Below, one piece after another: positions 57,774-64,000 of a DNA stretch of 64,000 bases (the first letter of the stretch is position 1; the number at the start of each line of letters is the position of its first letter). The notes under the pieces were generated by a model. That model was not told the DNA's origin and did not search any database. It was given only the letters and a program-made list of their open reading frames with translations. The position numbers were made by a program, and so were the translations under genes. This stretch comes from Morella rubra (lineage: Eukaryota > Streptophyta > Magnoliopsida > Fagales > Myricaceae): contig CM025854.1 in the NCBI GenBank assembly GCA_003952965.2, forward strand, positions 15,602,247 through 15,666,246, read 5' to 3'.

Positions 57774-59060
57774 TTGATTAGTTTTTCTCACACAAAATCA
57801 CCATTAATAGCCTCATTTTTTGTGAAGCCTTCAAAGTCGGTCTTTGATGGAAATAATTATGCATACTGGAACATACGCATGAGATTATTTCAAAAATCCT
57901 TAGATAAACGTGTCTGGCATACTTGTGTAAAATGTTGGTCTATACCCTCCAATGATGTCAATGGTGTTAAGACACTGAAAGACATGGGCACCTAGTCTAA
58001 AGATGAGATCAACGAGTATAATTGGAATAGCAAAGGTATTCACTAGTTTTTATGGTTGTTTCTTATGAGTTTAAGCGTATTTCTATGTGTGAGACTTCTA
58101 AGGAAGCTTGGGATATTCTTGAGACTATAGATGAAGGACCAAGAATAGTGAAGAATTTAAAGCTCTAAATGTTGACCACAAGGATTGAGGAGATTCGTAT
58201 GAAGGAGGATGAAACATTCAATGAATTCTATGAAAAGCTAAAAGATATTGGGAATTTTAATTTTAATTTGGAAGAAAGGATTCCAGACAACCGGATAGTG
58301 AGGAAAGTACTGTTAGTCTCAAAAAGATTTTGACCCAAAGTCACAGCCATCAAGAAAAGCAAAGATCTCGATAAAGTAAAGACTGAGGAGTTGGTTGGAT
58401 TATTGTAGACTTATGAATTGATGCTACCTTAGCCAAAAAGGAACAAGTTGATTGCCTTAAGGGCAAGTAAAGAACAAGTTGATTCTAAGTTTGATGAATC
58501 TCTGGATGATGAGAACTTCAACGTTTTAGTCAAAAGATTCATAGATCTTTTGAGATCAAAGGGTGATCAACGACGATTCAATAAGAGTACTGAAAAGAAT
58601 CATGGTAGTTCCAATGGGTTCAGAAAATTGAAGAGAGAAAAGCATGTTGCAAATGAGACGAAGAATAAAAAGACTGAGTGTTATGAATGTCAAGGCTTCA
58701 GTCAAGTCTGGTTAGAATGCGTTACATACCTCAAATCACAAGGGAAAGCTATGAATGCATCGCTAAGCGATGATGAATCAAACAACAGCATTGACAGTGA
58801 AAAATACTCTTCAGTGGAACATGTAAACTTGATAGCTTTTATGTCTCGTAGTGATAATTGTGATTTGCAGGATATTAACTTTAAAACGGAGATATCTGCG
58901 GATGAATATGATGCTGAAGAAAGCTTGCAAGAGGTTTGTGATAAGTTCTTTAAAGAAAGTCTGAAACTGCACAAGGAAAACAAAAGAAACCTAAAGAAAC
59001 TACACGAGGCTTAACTTGAAAGGGCTAACCTCGTTGCCAAGCTTGAGGAGTACATCAAGT
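57774..59060 (+). pseudogene. Copia gag fragment
   Basis: The N-terminal part reads SVFDGNNYAYWNIRMRLF, then CETSKEAWDILETIDEG, NLKL, EDETFNEFYEKLKDI and PDNRIVRKVLL, a UBN2-type gag. The 58448-59014 frame continues with DDENFNVLVKRFIDLLRSKG, a basic stretch and a zinc knuckle CYECQGFSQVWLEC, in which the expected His is Gln. DDESNNS and an acidic, Lys/Glu-rich coiled-coil tail follow. Nothing of protease, integrase or reverse transcriptase remains. Several stops and frame changes break it. Confidence 0.8.
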
Positions 59061-59075
59061 AAACAAAAGTACCCA

Positions 59076-59128
59076 CGCCTTCCTGACGCTTGACCCACAC
59101 TCGAGTGAGACATGCAGTATTATCAAGT
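59076..59128 (+). repeat. Repeat unit shared with 57419-57480
   Basis: CCTTCCTGACGCTTGACCC followed by CACTCGAGTGAGACATGCAG and TATTATCAAGT matches the LTR units near 57430-57480. It directly follows the gag relic and precedes the hairpin region. Confidence 0.8.
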
Positions 59129-59139
59129 AAAAAAAACAT

Positions 59140-60329
59140 ATTTTAGGGATTTATTAGAAGATTTTAGATCGATGACTTTTGTGGGTTTTACGCAGCGTTC
59201 GAACTAGATTGTTAAAATTGTTCATTTTCAGGGATGACAGTCAAGTTCAAACAGTGAATTTATACCGTTTGAGCTATTGTATTCGTTCGAAAGTTTTTCA
59301 ACATTTTTTATTTTGTTAGAAAAATTAGAAGTTTCGCATTATGCACCACAACTATAAATTTAAGGTGTTGGGCCTCAAATGGATTTGCATCACTATAACA
59401 CTATTAACATACACATGAAACTAATAGATAGAACAAGAAAAGCTGATCCAACATTTTTCAAACCGTCATCTTTCACTGTATGGAAAGAAATAAAAAGTAA
59501 TACTCTGGTCAATAGAGTCGGACTTTTGAAAACTTTTTGGCCACACATCAGAACTACAAAGCAATTCTTTGCATGTTCTAGTTTGGAAGGAAGCAAATTT
59601 GATATTTGCTTCCTTCCAAACTAGAACATGCAAAGAATTGCTTTGTAGGTATGATGTGTGGCCAAAAAGATTTTCAGAAGTCCGGCCCTGCTGACTAGGG
59701 TATTGCTCTCTAATTCTTTCCATACAGTGAAAGATGCTTGTTTGAAAAATGTAGTAACATCTTTTGTTATTCTCTTCATTAGTTTCTTGTGAATGTTAAT
59801 ATTGTTACAGAGATGCAAATCAATTTGAGACCCAACACCTCAAATTTAGATTTGTCGTGCATAATGCAAAACTTTAATTTTCCTAACAAATAAAAAAAAG
59901 TTTTGAACGTGATTGAACGAGAACAATACGTACGATCGATGTAAACATGTTAGATATAATCCTTCACCTACATCAACCCTGTCTGGGGCCTTTGCTTTTC
60001 CTATGCTGAGATTGGATCACCTTAACTGAAAAAAGACATCGAGTAGATGTATAGGTAAGTTATATATATTTTTCATTCAGCTGATTTTTTTTAATGATTA
60101 TTTTTATCAATTATTTAAGCGTTATATTGATTACAATTTCTGATTTAGGAAGATGAGGATGCACGCAAACAATTAGGTTATTTTAGGACGAAAGCCTTCC
60201 TGTCCCAGAAGGGTACTTTTTGGGAAGGAACAAAATTTTTGCTCCAAAAAACCTTTTTGTAAAGGGTTTGTTGGGACAATTGGTGCAACAGATGGATTCC
60301 GTCCCAAAAACCAATTTTTGTTGTAGTGA
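59140..60329 (+). mobile_element. Probable CACTA-like non-autonomous element carrying a long hairpin
   Basis: The right end is GATGGATTCCGTCCCAAAA then CCAATTTTTGTTGTAGTG (ending 60329), a good CACTA-type terminus. The 130 bp before it hold GTCCC(A/C)A phrases like those at 53480-53830. The left part (59190-59290) has GTTCGAAC-type motifs like 52618-53660. The middle is the long inverted repeat. The left terminus was not found, so it may be truncated by the gag-bearing fragment. Three bases after the end are ACA. Confidence 0.5.
59274..59928. repeat. Long inverted repeat, two ~325-bp arms, 5-bp loop
   Basis: The left arm 59274-59598 and right arm 59604-59928 are reverse complements with scattered mismatches and short gaps. 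The 14 bp next to the loop pair perfectly (GGAAGGAAGCAAAT / ATTTGCTTCCTTCC), with TTGAT as the loop. Matching outer landmarks are TATTG(T)ATTCGTTC, TTGTTAG(A/G)AAAATTA, GCATTATGCA, GGTGTTGGG(C/T)CTCAAAT, TCTTTCACTGTATGGAAAGAA and TTCTTTGCATGTTCTAG. The arms do not match any gene I recognise. Confidence 0.93.
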
Positions 60330-62867
60330 CAAGAGAGAGTGAGAGAGAGGAGCCGAGAAAGAGAGCTAGGGAGGTTAGGAGATGGAGAATGAGAAGGAGG
60401 TTATTTTAACCTTTCCAAGCCCTCTTTCATTTGCTATCTTCTCTTTTCCTAGCTTGTTCTTTCTTCTAGGACTTCCTTTGAGCAAAGATAACCAACCTTG
60501 AAGAGAAGAGGTAAGGGTAATGATCTTGATTGTCTTGGTTGTTGGGCATGTACATTTCCAGTTTAAGATGAGAAGTGTGGTTATTAGCTTGTTATCAAAT
60601 CTGTCCGTGTGCTCTAGGGTGAATTTTTGGGGACTTACATGGGTTGCATTTTGATGTTAAGTAGCTTTAGTAGCTTCCGTGGTGATTATATTGAAAATGG
60701 ATTGAAAATTGAGACCTTGTACTAGGATACATAGATTAGTTAGTCATATTTGTGTGTTGTTTCTAAATGTTGATTTGGGCTTGAGGGAGTCACGGTCAAT
60801 GGCTAAAAAGAAGAAAAAAATGAGTTAAAAAGGCACGGGTGAGCAACGATAGGCTTGCGTGGAGGATTTCTTTAATATATGTGGGTGAAAGACTTAAATT
60901 TTTGGAGGCTTTGAACTCTTTATTTTGATCTAGGTTGACCTGATATGTGCAATGGGTCCTGTAGTTAACATGTATGCATGGGGAATAAGAATCAATAACA
61001 TGCAAAGCCACTTTTAGCTTTATTTTGATGTCTGTGCACTAAAGTCATTATCGCATGTGTAAGCTAATATCATCTGGCATATGGTTAAAATTTCAGACCA
61101 AGACAACATAGGGATGAGTGAGATATGAATTTTTAAACCCAAACTAGTCAAAATAGACTTAAAATTTGAGAAATGGGCCTCAAAGCCCAATTTTCAGCCT
61201 AAAAACGGGACCACTCAGTTGGATCTGTCCCCCTGTGGTCCATGACACCTCTTAAGGCCCTAAATAGGCCCATAAACATAGACAAAGGTCGCAGGCCAAA
61301 AATATCCTTAATTAACCCAAAGAGAAACTAAAGCCTTAAAACACCTAAAGGAAATGAAAGAAAGATATGGATCCAACAAATCTCCTTAGACATCTTTATG
61401 GGCTTAAATCACATGCGTAGGCAAAAATAAAATAGGAATGAGTAGTGGGGAAGAAAATTACTTAAACAACTAATAGAATAAAATAATGGAAATGTACCGT
61501 GAAGCCCTTTTCTAGGGAGGCCGTGAGATAGGCTTGGAAACCCAATATATTGGAAGAATTCTATACTTAAATGTGATGAGTCATATTCATACTTGTGGTG
61601 ATGAGTTTTATTGAAATTATTGAATTGCATTGGTTCTCATAGCATATGCATCAATGGTGGTTTTGGGAAACATGGTTGAGTTGAGATGGTCCTGAGAGTT
61701 ATACCAGTTACTTTTAAGGGGATGTTCAACAACCACTAACAGGGTCAGTGGATGGTCTCTTCAAGGCAGTAAGCATTGGGAGTGCTTTGCCTAGAACTTG
61801 TCCCGATGCGGAGGATAACATGGGACTGTCCCAGTGGAAGAGGTAGTGGGACGCACAACCTGTCACTGGGGGTCATACAGTGGATAGATGTAGGGACATC
61901 TCGTGGGTATGGTCAGTCGGGGACTGTCAGTGTCAGCGTCCACTTGCATCACTCATATTTAAACTGATTCTATACCTGTTCATTATTCTTGAGCTATGTT
62001 TTAAATTTCATTTAATGTTATTATTAATGCCTTGCCCCCTCCCCAACCTTATTGAGTCCTTAAGATTCACCTTTTTTCCCTTTCTTGTGCATGTATTGTA
62101 CATTTTGTTAGCAGATGAGGATGTTTGAGAACTGTCAGACCATTGATTTGGACTCTTACCTACTCTTGGTACACACTAGGGTTTGGATAGCAAATACCTA
62201 TGAAATGGTAACAAAAAACTACCACAACTGGTTCCTTAAGAACCCTCCCCTTTCCACACTGCCAGCACCTTGGATTCCTGATATGCCAATAGTGACAGCG
62301 CCAACTAATGATGTCATTGACCTAACGGGCTTACATAAGCGATAGGACATGAGTTTTATTTTGTGAGTTGTATGTAATCAGCAGTTATTATCTAGTTTTA
62401 TGTTTTCAATGTTTTGTTTTGTAAATGACCGATAGGTAGGCTAGAGTAAGCCTATGCAATGCTTATACTTCTGTAAAATTTTAGCCAGTTTTGTACTTAT
62501 CCTTGTAAAGGATATCTCTACTTTACCATGTTTTAGTATATCTACTTATCAATTATCTTTTGGCTCATTCAACGATTTCTGCTTCTTTCTTGTTTACTAA
62601 TTCTTCTATATTTATTATTCAAGTTAATTGGGACTGAAATACTTTATAAGTATTTATTTCTATAGCGTAATTTGTCGAAATTAAATACCCTTAAAAACCA
62701 TAAGAAGTCGACTAGCTCGTTCCTTGTAAACTTTTTCTACTACTCCTTTTATAAGCGCATTTTTAGTCTTTTGATCATCAAGGTATGTTCGTGTCGTAAT
62801 CTCGCTATTTAGGCATTATATTACTATAAAGAGAGCCTACAGGTTAATACGAGCACAGGGCATGACA
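60330..62867 (+). mobile_element. Ty3/gypsy (Tekay/Del-like) 5' LTR
   Basis: It has a purine-rich stretch at about 60330-60380, an AGGTAAGGGTAATGATC phrase near 60510, a CTTATTGAGTCCTTAAGATTC stretch then CAGATGAGGATG near 62113, and the end CACAGGGCATGACA at 62867. GTTGGTTTTAGAGCATAG, a primer-binding-site-like sequence (usual TTGGTATCAGAGC), follows at once and gag begins 100 bp later. The left boundary is uncertain and could lie right of 60330. Confidence 0.6.
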
Positions 62868-62969
62868 GTTGGTTTTAGAGCATAGTTTGGATCGAAATCT
62901 AGGTGTTTGTCAGATGATTAGATTATCTCTTGCTCTATTAATAGTAGTGTTGTGTCACTCAGGATCTTC

Positions 62970-63814
62970 ATGGTAGCCAATGATAGAAATGGAAGCCTGA
63001 ATCGGGAACAATACCAACCCAACCCAAGCTTTAAAGCCGAGGAGGTGCTTCAGAATCTGGTTGAGTTTTATGGCTCAGCAGATGAACCAAGTTAACAATA
63101 GGGGTGACGGGAGAATGGAAAGATGCTCTATTGATCAATTCAACAGAAAACATCCGAACTGTTTCCATGGGAAGCGCAATGCCGTGGCATCCGAGAATTG
63201 GATATTGGATATTGGGGAACTATTTAGGGTTTTTGGGTGCACCGATGAGCAGAAAGTAATGTATGCGGCATATAAGTTGTCGGGAGAAGCCAAAAGGTGG
63301 TGGATCTTTAGAAGCACACTTTTAGAGCAAGAGTTGCAAAGGGCGCCCATTACTTGGGGTAGGTTCAAGATGGAATTCTTAAGCTAATACTTTCCACGTT
63401 CTATTCGAGATGTGAAGGCTAGGGAATTCGTGAACCTGGTACAAAGGTCCATGTCAGTGGAAGAGTATACAGCCAAGTTCATGGAATTGTTGCGATTCGC
63501 ACCTTACCTGATACCTAATGAGGAGAAGAAGGCAAGAAAGTTTGAGGAAGGGTTGCACCCTCGGATCTTTGATCGCATCTGCAGCCACAACTTTGGGAAT
63601 TGGGCTAAGTTGGTGGAGTGCGCAGCAATTGTGGAACGAAGTGTCTTGAGGAATGCCTCCTTCTATAAGCAATAGAAGAAATGCCCTTTTCAACAGGGTG
63701 GTGGCTCACAGAATCAACCACAAGTAAAGAGTTTCCAAGGCAACAGTGGGTAGTGGAATGGACAAGGAAGCAGTATGGCACCTAGGGGAAACCAAGGCCA
63801 ACCTTGCCCCCGTT
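62970..63814 (+). pseudogene. Ty3/gypsy gag, cut by a copia LTR
   Basis: The start at 62970 reads MVANDRNGSLNREQ and then shifts frame near 63070. The 63061-63387 frame gives MAQQMNQVNN, NCFHGKR, ENWILDIGELFRVFGCTDEQKV, YKLSGEAKRWW and ITWGRFKMEFLS, the Retrotrans_gag core. A stop (63385) precedes YFPRSIRDVKAREFVNL. EYTAKFMELLRFAPYL and EEGLHPRIF follow from 63412. After another stop it reads a Gln/Gly-rich tail. The zinc knuckle that should follow is missing because a new LTR begins at 63815. Confidence 0.85.
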
Positions 63815-64000
63815 TGTTGGAAATATGCCCTCAAAAGTTATTATAATAATTATGAGATAATTATTTCTTTTATCATCACATGTATTTATTACTTATTGGG
63901 TATAATGTTGTATGTATATTGTTGAGTGAAATTGTAGAAAAGTCATATGATTAATGAATTATGACTTTTCAACTTATTGTATGTACAAATATACACTTAC
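63815..64000 (+). mobile_element. Copia-type LTR start, runs off the window
   Basis: TGTTGGAAATATGCCCTC opens an AT-rich block that interrupts the gypsy gag in mid-frame. The opening resembles common plant copia LTRs and the start at 29866. Its target duplication should be CCGTT (63810-63814), but the other end is outside the window. Confidence 0.6.

Noticed and set aside
59379..59818. Frames in both arms of the hairpin with similar protein text
   Set aside because: The similarity follows from the arms being inverted copies, not from two genes. No known protein pattern.

Overview
The window looks like nuclear DNA from a flowering plant, most likely a dicot and possibly a woody one. The signs are two spliced genes of plant-typical families with GT-AG introns, AT-rich spacers, and a dense pile of plant transposable elements: Ty1/copia, Ty3/gypsy, LINE, hAT, CACTA and small non-autonomous elements. 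I see no rRNA or tRNA gene, CRISPR array or bacterial operon. Species cannot be fixed from the sequence alone.

Layout. 1-9.5 kb: a Sirevirus-like LTR with an unusual GTGTCGACAC array, a relic of a CACTA transposase-associated domain, and a decayed minus-strand copia element (copia 1). 9.5-13.1 kb: a decayed hAT transposase element that interrupts the copia 1 LTR. 14.2-19.2 kb: a CACTA-type terminus and a second minus-strand copia (copia 2) that has lost its protease-integrase part. 19.6-24.1 kb: a gypsy LTR-like block and another LTR-like block. 24.1-26.3 kb: a 5' piece of a LINE carrying one nested hAT MITE and, just downstream, a second short hAT derivative. 26.3-37.4 kb: small inverted-repeat elements, Sirevirus-like LTRs, a CACTA end, a minus-strand gypsy LTR and a 504-bp MITE. 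39.4-44.3 kb: a full-length but dead copia element (copia 3) with two 150-bp LTRs. 57.3-64 kb: a copia gag relic, a 325-bp-arm inverted repeat beside a CACTA-like end, and a gypsy LTR plus gag that is cut by a new copia LTR at the right edge.

Host genes. Only two are supported. A GDSL esterase/lipase of the LTL1 type (46726-50001, plus strand, five exons, 369 aa) is intact, with a signal peptide and all catalytic blocks. A reductase of the cinnamoyl-CoA-reductase-like/phenylacetaldehyde-reductase family (54855-57043, plus strand, six exons) keeps all splice sites and its normal length, but in this sequence it carries a one-base loss in exon 1 and a one-base gain in exon 4. The two genes lie about 4.9 kb apart in the same orientation, and nothing suggests a shared pathway.

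Every transposon polyprotein here is broken by stops, frameshifts or loss of catalytic residues, so the window reads as an old nested graveyard around two genes. The most unusual structure is the long near-symmetric hairpin at 59274-59928, which could feed small-RNA production if transcribed. Reading frames, splice sites, repeats and target-site duplications were read by eye; family names come from recalled motif patterns, not from any search.
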